A stretch of 63,673 nt of DNA from Acidobacteriota bacterium (GCA_003223135.1 QHXX01000021.1:1-63673); one strand, 5' to 3'. Positions 20,612 through 29,401 are shown, counted from the stretch's first letter. Numbers and translations are program-made. The notes: generated by a model from the letters alone, not told the origin.

Positions 20612-23600
20612 ATGAACTTGGAAGCGGTCAGGCGGCGCAAGATCCCTCTGGGGCTCGGCATCCTGCTGGTGGCCGTCTGGCTGCTCTGCGGTCTGACAAG
20701 GATCGATCCCGACAGCGGGATCGCTGTCCTTGATTCGCCTTTGGGAATCCTCGGGCCGCGCCTGACAGCCGCCGGCTGGCACCTGGTCCCACCCGGCCTT
20801 CTCCGACTGACCCCCTACCCGTCGGTTCCGGTCACCCTGTCGTTCCGGGCCGGAGAGGACGACCGGAGCGTCCTGGTCACGCGCGAGGGAATCGAAGTCA
20901 CGTCATCGGGGACGATAAGGTACCGCGTCGACCCCGACCGCGTCCTCGAGGTGCACCGTTCGGTCGGACCAGGTTATGAGCGCACCCTGGTTCGGTGGGT
21001 TGAGGACAGCCTGCGTGCGGCCGTCGATGCCTCCGACTACAGCGGCATCTCCGGGGCGCGCTCCGAGGACCTGAGGTCGGCCCTCGGCCAATCCCTGGCG
21101 GAGCGTTTCCGGGCGGCCGGGCTCGAGCTTCTTTCGTGCGACGTCGGGAGCGTGCGCATCCGCTCGGCCACCATCGCCGGGAGTTCACGCCCGGGGCAGG
21201 GGACCGGCACGAAAGTCCTTCTCATCGGTCTGGATGGCGCCGATTGGAACATCATGGATCCCCTCATCAACGCCGGTCGTTTGCCCAACCTGGGCAGACT
21301 CGTGCGCGCGGGAGCGCGGGGGCGCCTGCACTCCATCACGCCGATGCTCTCCCCGGTGATCTGGACGAGCATCGCGACGGGTGTCTCGCCGGGCCGTCAT
21401 GGCATCATCGACTTCCTCGCGACAACCGGCAAGGACGGCGAGAAAGTGCCCGTCACATCGAGCCTGCGAAAGACCAAGGCCCTCTGGAACATCCTGAGCG
21501 AGCAGGGACTCTCGGTGGGAATCGCCGGATGGTGGGCCAGCTTCCCCGCCGAGAAGGTGAACGGATTCGTGGTCTCCGACCGGGTCGCCTACCAGCTCTT
21601 CGGCGCAGGGGCAGCGCACGATCCGACCCGCGAGGGAAAGGTCTTTCCTCCCGAGATCGGCGAGCTCGTGGCGTCTCTCACAGTCGCACCGGAGACTCTC
21701 GGGGTCGCGGAGGTCTCCCGTTACGTGAGGATGCCAGACGATCGCGCCTCTCTCCCGCCCGTTCAGAACAGATTGATCGATGACCTGAAGACTCTTCTGG
21801 CGGCGGGGGACACCTACACCGCGGTCAGCCTGGCCCTGCGCGCGCGCTTTCACCCCGACTTCCAGGCGGTCTACCTGGAAGGAACCGACACGGTCGCCCA
21901 CCTGTTCATGCGCTACGTCCCGCCGCTCATGCCGGGAGTGACCAGGGAGGACGCGCAGCGCTTCGGTCACGCCGTGGACGAATATTACCGCCACGCCGAC
22001 GATCTGGTCGGCCGCCTGGTGGAGGTGGCTGGACCGCAAACGGCCGTCATTGTGTGCTCCGATCACGGCTTCAGGACCGGCGAGAATCGCCCGCTCACCG
22101 ATTCGCGCATTGGTTATGGACAGGCCGCCGACTGGCATCGGAAGTACGGCATCATCGTGCTCGCAGGGCCTCCATTCCGCAAAGGCCATGAGGTGAGCGA
22201 GGCTTCGGTGCTCGACATCACGCCGACGGTCCTGGCCCTCCTCGGACTGCCGGTCGGCGAGGACATGGAGGGCCGTCCCATCCTCGACGCCTTCGAGCCC
22301 TCTTTCCTCGCGAGCCATCCTGTGCGCTATGTTCGGACCTACGAAACCTCGGCCCTGGCGTCCTCGGCCGGCGCGACCGGAGACGGGTCTGCGGCACGCT
22401 CAAAGGCAGACCCTGACCGCCTGGATCCCCAGGGCGACCAGGAGCTCAAGGAGAAGCTTCAATCCCTCGGGTACCTGCGCCAGGACACGGCCAACTCGCA
22501 CAACAACCGCGGAATGTTGCTGCTCGGCCAGGGGAACTTCGACGACGCGATCGCTGAATTCGAGCAGGCGATCCAGGCCTCGGAGGACCTGCCGATGGCG
22601 CGCATCAACATCGCGCGCGCCCTCTTCAAGAAAAAGGACTACGAACGCGCCACGAAGGTCCTGAACGATTATCTGAGCCGTCAGCCGCGCTCTAAGGACG
22701 CGGAAAACCTGCTGGGGAACATCGCCATGGAACGGAAAGAGTATGCCGAGGCGGAGAAGCGGTTCAGGACGGCGCTGGAGTACGAGCCGAACTTCACGGA
22801 CGCGCGCAACAGCCTCGGCATTCTCTACAACAAGCTCGGGCGCAGGGACGACGCCCTCAAGGAATTCTTGAAGGTCATCGCGGTAGATCCGGAATATGCG
22901 GAGGCGCTCAACAACATCGGCGTCATCTACAAGGAGCAGGGGAAGGCGCAGGAGGCGATCGCTTCCTTCCGCAAGGCGATGACCGCCGACCCGGAGTTCG
23001 CGGGATCCTTCAGCAATATGGCTCTGGCCTTGGAGCAGCAGGGCGATTTGAAGGGTGCCGAAGAGATGTTCCGGAACGCCCTGCAGCGTGACCCGCAGAA
23101 CGTCCAGGTTCGAACCAACTACGGCGCTCTTCTCTACACCTTGGGACGCTTCGATCAAGCCCGCCTCGAGCTCGAAAAGGCCATCGGAATCGATCCGTCC
23201 GATCCCTCGGCTCACAATAATCTAGGGGCCGTGTACGGTCGGCTCGGACGAACCTCCGACGAGATCGCCGCCTATCGCAAGGCGGTGGCGCTCGATCCGG
23301 ATTACGCGGACGTGCATCACAACCTCGGGCTGGCCCTCCTGAAGCAGGGAAAGACAGAGGAAGGGGAGGGCGAATTGAAAAAGGCGCTGGTGATCGATCC
23401 ACGCTATGCGCCTGCCTACCTTAACCTGGCCAGATCGCTCCTAGGGCACGGTAGAACCTCCGAGGTCGTGGACGTGTTGACCACCGGAACACGCCTGCTT
23501 CCCGGGGACCCGGATCTGCAGGGTCTCCTCGGCGAGGCCTACCTGCGTCTCGGTCAGAAGGAGAGGGCGATTGCCGCCTTCGAGGCGTCCTTGCGCCTCA

Positions 23601-23701
23601 AGCCGGACCAGGCCGAGCTGCGCCGGAGACTCAGAGCGCTCGGGGCGGGCGCAAAGGCTGGAGGAGCATCCCCCGATCCGGCGGCCCCGGGGAAGCCATG
23701 A
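20612..23701 (+). CDS. Prohibitin-like / type I phosphodiesterase / TPR tripartite protein
   Basis: 1029 residues in three parts. After an N-terminal membrane segment (about 12-28), residues 30-190 look like a Band 7/prohibitin fold (LVTREGIEVTSSGTIRYRV, LRAAVDASDYSGI, LAERFRAAGLEL). Residues about 200-600 are an alkaline-phosphatase-superfamily phosphodiesterase domain: KVLLIGLDGADW, the candidate nucleophile Thr in SPVIWTSIATG, EGTDTVAHLF, VCSDHGF and LDITPTVLALLGLP. Residues about 632-1010 hold roughly 11 tetratricopeptide repeats (for example AEALNNIGVIYKEQGKAQEA). Phosphodiesterase-TPR fusions are known; the added prohibitin-like domain is unusual. The membrane segment and family suggest the catalytic part faces the periplasm. 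The substrate is unknown. The stop overlaps the next gene by 4 nt. Confidence 0.85.
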   Translation: MNLEAVRRRKIPLGLGILLVAVWLLCGLTRIDPDSGIAVLDSPLGILGPRLTAAGWHLVPPGLLRLTPYPSVPVTLSFRAGEDDRSVLVTREGIEVTSSGTIRYRVDPDRVLEVHRSVGPGYERTLVRWVEDSLRAAVDASDYSGISGARSEDLRSALGQSLAERFRAAGLELLSCDVGSVRIRSATIAGSSRPGQGTGTKVLLIGLDGADWNIMDPLINAGRLPNLGRLVRAGARGRLHSITPMLSPVIWTSIATGVSPGRHGIIDFLATTGKDGEKVPVTSSLRKTKALWNILSEQGLSVGIAGWWASFPAEKVNGFVVSDRVAYQLFGAGAAHDPTREGKVFPPEIGELVASLTVAPETLGVAEVSRYVRMPDDRASLPPVQNRLIDDLKTLLAAGDTYTAVSLALRARFHPDFQAVYLEGTDTVAHLFMRYVPPLMPGVTREDAQRFGHAVDEYYRHADDLVGRLVEVAGPQTAVIVCSDHGFRTGENRPLTDSRIGYGQAADWHRKYGIIVLAGPPFRKGHEVSEASVLDITPTVLALLGLPVGEDMEGRPILDAFEPSFLASHPVRYVRTYETSALASSAGATGDGSAARSKADPDRLDPQGDQELKEKLQSLGYLRQDTANSHNNRGMLLLGQGNFDDAIAEFEQAIQASEDLPMARINIARALFKKKDYERATKVLNDYLSRQPRSKDAENLLGNIAMERKEYAEAEKRFRTALEYEPNFTDARNSLGILYNKLGRRDDALKEFLKVIAVDPEYAEALNNIGVIYKEQGKAQEAIASFRKAMTADPEFAGSFSNMALALEQQGDLKGAEEMFRNALQRDPQNVQVRTNYGALLYTLGRFDQARLELEKAIGIDPSDPSAHNNLGAVYGRLGRTSDEIAAYRKAVALDPDYADVHHNLGLALLKQGKTEEGEGELKKALVIDPRYAPAYLNLARSLLGHGRTSEVVDVLTTGTRLLPGDPDLQGLLGEAYLRLGQKERAIAAFEASLRLKPDQAELRRRLRALGAGAKAGGASPDPAAPGKP

Positions 23702-24639
23702 GACTAGGACCTCCGTTCGGGCTTCGACTCGGTTCAGGATCCCCCGCGCGGACGGCGGTCTGCGGAGCCTTACTGGCGACGATCTTCGCTGGATCCCGAC
23801 CCTGTCTTGCCCAGCTGGGACCCGCGCCGGAGCCGCTCAACCTGTTCCAACTCATCGCCCGATCGGACCTGGTCGCCCTTGTGGAAGTTCGGAATGGAAC
23901 CCTGAAATACGCCATGGTCGACCTGGTCGAAGCGCTGAAAGGGAAGGCCCCCGCACCCCACCTCAGGATCGCATTTCGAGACTTCAACTTCAGACGCGGT
24001 CCGCAGGACGACGTGATCGTCTTTCCGAACGGACAGGAGGAAGTCCTGTTTCTTGTCCCGTATAAGACACCGCGGCGCAAGAAGGACATCGAAAAGTTCA
24101 AGGATCTCTTTACCCTCTATCAAGGAAGGCAGGGGAGGATCACGCTGCCCGCGGAGGGCTCGGGAATAGTCCTGGAGGCGATTCGCGCGCTGGCCCAAAT
24201 CTCTCAGTTCGACGCGGCAAGACAGATCGAGGCGTTGAGGGGGCTTCTCGACACTTCCAACCCGTTCCTGCTGGAGGCTTCGCTCTCGGAGATCGAGCGC
24301 CTGCGGGCCGCCGATCCTGCCATTCTGGCGAAGTTGGTTTCCTTTCTGGCTTCGTCCTCTCCGGCGCTCAAGACCCGGTCACTCCGGGTCATCGGCCAGG
24401 TGTTTGGGTCAGGGGCCGATCGCGGTGACGAGGCGCTCGATGAGGCGCGCGCGGCGCTGGCCGCCGTCCTTGAGCGGGCGCGCAACGATTCGAACGAGTC
24501 GGTGCGCGTGCAGGCCGTGGCGGCGGTTGCGGAATGGCCGAAGCGCCGCGACGTCGAAGGAGATCTTCGCGCCATCGCTGGAACGGACCAGGCCCAGGCA
24601 GTTCGCTACGAGGCTGAGAAGGCGCTGTTCAAGAGGTAG
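23698..24639 (+). CDS. Secreted HEAT-repeat-like protein of unknown function
   Basis: 313 residues, starting in an ATGA overlap with the tripartite gene. A hydrophobic stretch near residues 20-38 ending SRPCLA suggests a signal peptide. The first part (about 40-140) looks like a small beta-rich domain (LVALVEVRNGTLKYAMVDLVE, DDVIVFPNGQEEVLFLVPY). The second (about 150-310) is helical, with HEAT-like units (RIGQVFG-type and VRVQAVAAVAEWPKRRDVEG). I do not recognise the family. Tight coupling to the phosphodiesterase-TPR gene suggests a shared envelope function, possibly as a partner protein. Confidence 0.7.
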   Translation: MRLGPPFGLRLGSGSPARTAVCGALLATIFAGSRPCLAQLGPAPEPLNLFQLIARSDLVALVEVRNGTLKYAMVDLVEALKGKAPAPHLRIAFRDFNFRRGPQDDVIVFPNGQEEVLFLVPYKTPRRKKDIEKFKDLFTLYQGRQGRITLPAEGSGIVLEAIRALAQISQFDAARQIEALRGLLDTSNPFLLEASLSEIERLRAADPAILAKLVSFLASSSPALKTRSLRVIGQVFGSGADRGDEALDEARAALAAVLERARNDSNESVRVQAVAAVAEWPKRRDVEGDLRAIAGTDQAQAVRYEAEKALFKR

Positions 24640-24669
24640 GAGCGTCCGAGGAGATTCCGGGCATGGCGG

Positions 24670-27375
24670 TCAGGTGCCGGTCCTAAGCAAGAGGTAGATT
24701 CCCGAGCCGGCGAACAGGATGTTGGGTGCCCAGGCCGCCAGGAACGGCGTCATCAGACCGATGCCGCCGAGCGCGTTCGTGGTCGAGAAGACCAAAAGGA
24801 AGATGGTGACCAGACAGACGGCAATGCCGATGCCATAAAGAGACCCGCGCTTGCCCATACGGAAACAGAACGGGACTCCCAGAATGACCATCGTGAGCGA
24901 AACCAGCGGGAGCGCGGTCTTGTCGTAGAGGTCCACCGTCAGCTCCTGCACGTCATATCCGCGTCGCTTCAGATCGTTGACAAACCTCTGAAGCTCCGCG
25001 AGGTTCATCTGCGCCGGCGTTTTCCACTCCTTGATGAAATACCCTGGCCCCTCCGGAAAATCGAAGGTCTTCTCCGCAAAGGTCTCGAAGGATTCCTGCC
25101 CACCCTGGAAGCTGCGCGCCCAGCCGTCCCTCAGCACCCAGCCTCCGGACGCGAACGTGGCGGTGCGTGCGTAGATCCGATCGCGGATATCGAACGAGGC
25201 TGGATCCAGACGATAGGCCGAGAAGCCCTGGAACTCCCCGCTGCCAGGCGCGGTCAGAACGGGCACGGGGGAGGGAACATAGTTGCGAAAGTTGTAGAGA
25301 CGCCCCCCCTCGCCGAAGACCCAGCGGCGCTCCCCGGGGCCATAGCTCCTCGGGCTCCGCCCGCGAATCTGGTCTTTGATCTGGGCCGCCCGCTGGTTGG
25401 AGTAGGGCTCGAGGTAATCCTGATTCACATAGGCGATGGCGCTGATGGCGACGGTGACGACGAGGATAGGAGCGGCGATGCGGTAGATGCTCGTGCCGCT
25501 CGCCAAGAGCGCCGTAATTTCATTGAAGCGGGACATGATGCCGATCGTCAGAAAGGTCGCCATCAGACACGACATCGGAAGGACCTGAGTCACGATCCAT
25601 GGCGCGCGGTATTTCAGGTAGGAGAACGCGATCGAAAAGGGAAGGTTTCGTTCTACGAGATCGTCGAGGAGGCTGATCAACTCGTACACTGCGAACAGCG
25701 TGAAGAATGTCGCCGCACAGCCGGCGAAAATCGCACCGAACCGTCCCAGGATGTATCGATCGAGGGTGGTGCGGAACACCAGAAACAGCGCCAGGAGAAT
25801 GAGACCGACGAGTAGGAACGGAAGTGAAGGGATGTGGGAGGCGGACACCAGGAGCGCCAGAACGGCGAGCCCACCTCCCAGAAGCAACCGGGCCCTGCGT
25901 GACAACCAGCGAGACGGGGCTTCTTCCTCTTCGTCGATCATGCGGTCGACTTCCTCCCCGCGCGCCTCAGCCGACCCTGCGGGATCACCCGGCGAAACAG
26001 CTCGCAGCGCGGGCCGCGAATCACGCCGTGCTGCCTGCGTGGTCCTCGCCGCCCGTCGCGTCTTGCGCCCCAGGGTCCTGGAGGCTCGATCCCCTCCGGG
26101 CTCCCGGGGTCCGGAGGGAAGGTCTTCGTTTCGGGTCCGCACCTCCATCTCTCGTCGCATGCGGAGGGCGGTCAGCGTGCGCTGCAACCGGACCGGGACA
26201 AGGAGCGACAGCTGAAGCCCCTCGGACCTCTCTCTCAAGATGAGCAGGACGAGGCCCAGCATGCCGAGGGAGCCGTTCCCGATCCACATCCCTACGTAGG
26301 GCGACAGGCGCCCCTGGGTAACGAAATTCTGTCCAGCGGAATAGAGGATCCAGTAGACGATCGATATGCCAATGCTCAGGCTGAACCCGGAGGCCCTTCC
26401 GCCGCGCCGGTTCATGACCCCTAGCGGCACGGCGAGGAGGGCGAATACCAGGGACGCCACGGGCAGCGCGAAGCGCTCGTGCATGATCGCCAGGATGTTG
26501 CCGATGACGCGGTTGCGAGTTTCTGCATGATCGATGGCGCCGGCGAGAGCGATGGAGTGCGCCAGATCGCCGAGGCCCTGTTCGTGGTAGTTCTTAGGCG
26601 GCGGACGGTTCAGGAGGCTGCTCCGCAGCTTGAACGACTCGTCCGGTTCCTTGACGATCATTTGACGCTCGAAGCTGCTCAGCTGGTAACTCTCGGGTTC
26701 GCTCGGCGTCGTGCTGTGCGTGACCCCGGCCTCCAGGAAGAAGCGCGCCACTCCGGTCTGCCGGTCATATTCGATCTGGGCACGCCGTGAGACGGTCACA
26801 AGTTCCTTGCCGCCATCCTCGCTCTGGTAGATGAAGACCTTCTCGAGGAAATCGCCGCCCTGATGGACCTCATCGGCGTACAGGAGCATCCCGGGAACGT
26901 CCTCGAAGAACACCCGTGGTTTGATCTCGCGACGCATGTCGGCCGAGTACATCAGCCGGTTGTAGATCTGGTGCCGTTTGTAATTGGCCCCAGGCTCCAC
27001 GGCCAGCATGAGGATGCTGGACATCATCCAGCCGATGATCCCGAGTGTCAGGACAGGGTAGAGCAGTTTCCAGTAGCTCACGCCGCTGGCGCGAAGCGCG
27101 ACGATTTCGCTGTCGGTTGATAGCCGGCCGATCCCCACCAGCACCCCCAGTAGAATCGCCATCGGGATCGTCATTTCAAGCATGCGGGGCAGGCAAAAGA
27201 ACAGAATGGTTGCGACCGAACGTACCGACAGGTCCTTCTTAATGGCCAGCTCAGCTAGTTCGAACAGGATGTTCATGACGAACACCAGGACGTAGACACA
27301 GAGTCCCAGGAAGGTCGGCGAAAGCACCTCCCGGAACACATACCTCCAGATTGTGTCGATCCTCAGCGTTCGCAT
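24670..27375 (-). CDS. lptFG: Fused LptF-LptG lipopolysaccharide export permease
   Basis: 901 residues holding two YjgP/YjgQ-family permeases in one frame. Residues 1-400 are LptF-like (IDTIWRYVFREVLSPTFLGL, then MTIPMAILLGVLVGIGRLSTDSEIVALRASGVS). Residues 525-901 are LptG-like (LDRYILGRFGAIFAG, VLPMSCLMATFLTIGIMSRFNEITALLASGTS). LptF and LptG pair with LptB to pull lipopolysaccharide from the inner membrane; they are normally separate. The linker (about 400-520) is strongly basic, then acidic, and carries two extra hydrophobic segments. An internal ATG at 25941 has GGAGGAAG 8 nt upstream and could make a separate 423-residue LptG. The first ATG lacks a Shine-Dalgarno and sits about 5 nt after the predicted transcript start. 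Confidence 0.92.
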   Translation of the reverse strand: MRTLRIDTIWRYVFREVLSPTFLGLCVYVLVFVMNILFELAELAIKKDLSVRSVATILFFCLPRMLEMTIPMAILLGVLVGIGRLSTDSEIVALRASGVSYWKLLYPVLTLGIIGWMMSSILMLAVEPGANYKRHQIYNRLMYSADMRREIKPRVFFEDVPGMLLYADEVHQGGDFLEKVFIYQSEDGGKELVTVSRRAQIEYDRQTGVARFFLEAGVTHSTTPSEPESYQLSSFERQMIVKEPDESFKLRSSLLNRPPPKNYHEQGLGDLAHSIALAGAIDHAETRNRVIGNILAIMHERFALPVASLVFALLAVPLGVMNRRGGRASGFSLSIGISIVYWILYSAGQNFVTQGRLSPYVGMWIGNGSLGMLGLVLLILRERSEGLQLSLLVPVRLQRTLTALRMRREMEVRTRNEDLPSGPREPGGDRASRTLGRKTRRAARTTQAARRDSRPALRAVSPGDPAGSAEARGEEVDRMIDEEEEAPSRWLSRRARLLLGGGLAVLALLVSASHIPSLPFLLVGLILLALFLVFRTTLDRYILGRFGAIFAGCAATFFTLFAVYELISLLDDLVERNLPFSIAFSYLKYRAPWIVTQVLPMSCLMATFLTIGIMSRFNEITALLASGTSIYRIAAPILVVTVAISAIAYVNQDYLEPYSNQRAAQIKDQIRGRSPRSYGPGERRWVFGEGGRLYNFRNYVPSPVPVLTAPGSGEFQGFSAYRLDPASFDIRDRIYARTATFASGGWVLRDGWARSFQGGQESFETFAEKTFDFPEGPGYFIKEWKTPAQMNLAELQRFVNDLKRRGYDVQELTVDLYDKTALPLVSLTMVILGVPFCFRMGKRGSLYGIGIAVCLVTIFLLVFSTTNALGGIGLMTPFLAAWAPNILFAGSGIYLLLRTGT
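25950..25957 (-). promoter_or_regulatory. Internal ribosome binding site inside lptFG
   Basis: On the minus strand GGAGGAAG, 8 nt before the in-frame ATG at 25941 (product starts MIDEEEEAPSRW). Either it is a remnant of two formerly separate genes or it drives independent LptG synthesis. Confidence 0.55.
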
Positions 27376-27387
27376 CTTCCAAGAAGG

Positions 27388-27416
27388 ATGTTAGGCGGCC
27401 TCTCGAGACGCGTCAA
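27388..27416 (-). promoter_or_regulatory. Promoter of lptFG
   Basis: Minus strand TTGACG (27416-27411), 17-nt spacer, TAACAT (27393-27388). The predicted start of transcription is near 27381, only about 5 nt before the lptFG ATG at 27375. Confidence 0.55.
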
Positions 27417-27449
27417 TAGAAGCCTCGAAGCGTCCGGTCGCAACGTCCG

Positions 27450-27463
27450 ATAAGATATCTTAT
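27450..27463. repeat. 14-bp perfect palindrome
   Basis: ATAAGATATCTTAT, AT-rich within a GC-rich region, 34 nt upstream of the lptFG -35. A possible operator. Confidence 0.5.
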
Positions 27464-27570
27464 GTAAACCTGGAGGGCCCGGTCATCAGTACACTGTTCG
27501 ACGCCGACTCTCACCCTTCCACTCAATTCATTTGCGAGCGCCCACCTTCAATGACGCTCTTCCGCGCCCA

Positions 27571-27588
27571 ATGTCGGCGCGCCGACAT
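27571..27588. repeat. 18-bp perfect palindrome downstream of parB
   Basis: ATGTCGGCGCGCCGACAT reads identically on both strands. It lies 35 nt after the parB stop. As RNA it would form a 7-bp stem with a CGCG loop, but no U-run follows. It does not resemble the canonical parS consensus. Confidence 0.6.
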
Positions 27589-27594
27589 CCAGCC

Positions 27595-27611
27595 TCGAGC
27601 CCAATGCTCGA
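27595..27611. repeat. Inverted repeat immediately after parB
   Basis: TCGAGC, 5-nt spacer, GCTCGA. It begins 11 nt after the parB stop and, with the adjacent palindrome, makes two tandem hairpins in the parB 3' region. It may be a terminator-like or processing structure, or a protein-binding site. Confidence 0.4.
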
Positions 27612-27622
27612 ACCAGCAACAC

Positions 27623-28444
27623 TCAGGAGTTCGACAGGTTTTCGATCAACTCTCGGAGGGTCGCGATGATTTCAGCCTTCGATACTTCGGACCGCTTAAA
27701 CTTCAGATTGAGAGTGAACTTGTGGTGTGGAGGCCTGAACTGGAACGTGAATCCCTTTGGACGGCCAGGGCCCTTCTTATCGTCTTTCATCTTCCGAACG
27801 TCGTCCCGGGTCAATCCCGATCGCTTGATCTCTTCGATCGTTCTCACGATCGCCTCACGGCTCGACTGTCGAGCAATCAGCAACAGAGTCGACCTCGCGC
27901 CGATGCCCGCCTCCCGGCATTTTTCCCGCAGATCCGCCGGTATGTTATTGAGCGTGAGCGTTTCGGTGATCGATGTTCTGGATTTTCCAAGCTTCTTCGC
28001 GACGTCCTCGTGCGTGTACTGGAACTTCTCGCAAAGTTTCTCCAGACCTTCCGCTTCCTCGAACGGATTGAGATCGCGCCGCTGCAAATTCTCGATTAGG
28101 CTGATCTCGAGCACTCCCCTGTCGTCGACGTCAATCTCGACGCACGGGATTTGTGAAAGGCCAGCCTCCACCGACGCCCGGAACCGCCGCTCCCCCGCTA
28201 TAATTTGATACTTTTCACCGGTGGGCCGGACGAGCACGGGCTCCAGGACCCCCTTCTCCTTGATGGACGAAACCAAGTCAGCCATGTCCCCGAACGAGCG
28301 TCGGGGCTGATCCGGGTTCGGAACCAGGAGGTCGAGTGGAATCATCCGCCCTACGCCTGTAGGCGGACCGCTGGTTAGGTTGTCCACAAAGTGAAAGTCG
28401 TGGCGCATCCGCCGTTGTGACGGCAAGCCCCGTTGCTTAGACAC
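27623..28444 (-). CDS. parB: ParB-family chromosome partitioning protein
   Basis: 273 residues from a GTG at 28444 that overlaps the parA stop by 8 nt, giving MSKQRGLPSQRRMRHDFHFV; an ATG at 28408 is the alternative. The CTPase/ParB domain shows MIPLDLLVPNPDQPRRSF, IKEKGVLEPVLVR, GERRFRASVEAGL and IENLQRRDLNPFEEA. The helix-turn-helix is YTHEDVAKKLGKSRTSITET. The C-terminal part (GRPKGFTFQFRPPHHKF and beyond) differs from the usual dimerisation domain. It would load at parS and work with ParA in segregation. No canonical parS is seen in this window. Confidence 0.9.
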   Translation of the reverse strand: MSKQRGLPSQRRMRHDFHFVDNLTSGPPTGVGRMIPLDLLVPNPDQPRRSFGDMADLVSSIKEKGVLEPVLVRPTGEKYQIIAGERRFRASVEAGLSQIPCVEIDVDDRGVLEISLIENLQRRDLNPFEEAEGLEKLCEKFQYTHEDVAKKLGKSRTSITETLTLNNIPADLREKCREAGIGARSTLLLIARQSSREAIVRTIEEIKRSGLTRDDVRKMKDDKKGPGRPKGFTFQFRPPHHKFTLNLKFKRSEVSKAEIIATLRELIENLSNS

Positions 28445-29192
28445 GTCCGATGACCTCTTCCGATAGTTTGTAGTATTCGAGGGCTCCGGTGGAGTGGGGC
28501 GCGAAGCTGAAGATCGATTCCTTGTATGCAGGGCTTTCCTCGAGGCGCACGCTCCTGGAGATGATCGTCCGGAAGACTTTGTTCCCGAATACTTCTTTGA
28601 TGTGGTTTCGGATGTCACGACCAAGAACCGTCCTCTTGTCGTGGATCGTGATGACCACCCCCAGAAATTCCAGTGCGGGGTTGGGTCGGGCCTTGATCTT
28701 CTCCACGGTCTCCAGCAGGTCGTCGGTCCCCTCGAGCGCAAAATACGACGACTGGATCGGCACAAGAAGATGACTGGCCCCCACGAGGGCGTTCACTGTC
28801 AAGAGCCCGAGAGTGGGCGGCGTGTCCATGACGATGTACTGATAGTCCTTCATGAGAGGCTTCAGACGATCCTTGAGGCGAAAGTGGCTGTCGATGTCTC
28901 CGAGGAGCTTGCTCTCGAACTTGGCCAGGCTGATGCGTGCGGGAACGATGTCGAGAAGCTTGATGTTCGTTTTGTGGACCGCGTCCTTGAGAGTGCGGTT
29001 CTCCTCGACCAGGGCCTCGTAAACCGAGAGGTTGAGTTGCTCAGGGTCGAGGTACGAGAGGGTCGCGTTCCCCTGAGGATCGAGGTCGACGAGGAGTGTG
29101 GAAAATCCCTTCTGCGCCAGAGCCGCCGCGAGGTTGATCGCGGTCGTGGTCTTGCCGACGCCGCCTTTCTGATTCGCGATTGCGAGGATCAC
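28437..29192 (-). CDS. parA: ParA-family partitioning ATPase
   Basis: 251 residues, normal for chromosomal ParA/Soj. The deviant Walker A is NQKGGVGKTT (8-17), with VDLDPQGNATLSYL, Walker B-type YIVMDTPPTLGLLTVNAL and the C-terminal SFAPHSTGALEYYKLSEEVI. It binds DNA non-specifically and drives ParB-bound origins apart. It is the first gene of parAB and has its own promoter at 29282-29311. The neighbours are lptFG and a DUF151 gene, not the gidAB/rnpA cluster that often marks the origin. Confidence 0.95.
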   Translation of the reverse strand: MILAIANQKGGVGKTTTAINLAAALAQKGFSTLLVDLDPQGNATLSYLDPEQLNLSVYEALVEENRTLKDAVHKTNIKLLDIVPARISLAKFESKLLGDIDSHFRLKDRLKPLMKDYQYIVMDTPPTLGLLTVNALVGASHLLVPIQSSYFALEGTDDLLETVEKIKARPNPALEFLGVVITIHDKRTVLGRDIRNHIKEVFGNKVFRTIISRSVRLEESPAYKESIFSFAPHSTGALEYYKLSEEVIGRV

Positions 29193-29281
29193 GTCCCGGC
29201 GTTCTCCGTCTCACCTCGGGAACTTCCGGTCAAATGATGCGGTGCCTCGTGAAGCCTCGGGAAGGCGACCGCGGATGACGC

Positions 29282-29311
29282 TTTATATCGAAGCCGACGG
29301 TGAGGTGTCAA
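29282..29311 (-). promoter_or_regulatory. Promoter of parAB
   Basis: Minus strand TTGACA (29311-29306), 18-nt spacer, TATAAA (29287-29282). Predicted start near 29275, giving a leader of about 80 nt before parA. Confidence 0.6.
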
Positions 29312-29323
29312 GAAGGACAAAGA

Positions 29324-29336
29324 AAACCTAAGGTTT
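29324..29336. repeat. 13-bp palindrome upstream of the parAB promoter
   Basis: AAACCT, one central A, AGGTTT. It lies 12 nt upstream of the -35 and could be a regulator site, for example for ParA/ParB autoregulation. The rest of the 29193-29401 gap is AT-rich without other structure that I can see. Confidence 0.35.
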
Positions 29337-29401
29337 GTGATGCTAACACTGTAAATATCTGAATCTAAATAGTTTATTACTTGCGGCCGAAGACCGGCGG
29401 G

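Noticed and set aside
27376..27622. A tRNA or small RNA gene in the parB-lptFG gap
   Set aside because: The inverted repeats do not form a cloverleaf and no T-loop GTTCGANNC context with matching acceptor stem is present.
29369..29400. Terminator after the DUF151 gene
   Set aside because: Only a 4-bp GCCG/CGGC stem is possible and the following sequence is not a U-tract.
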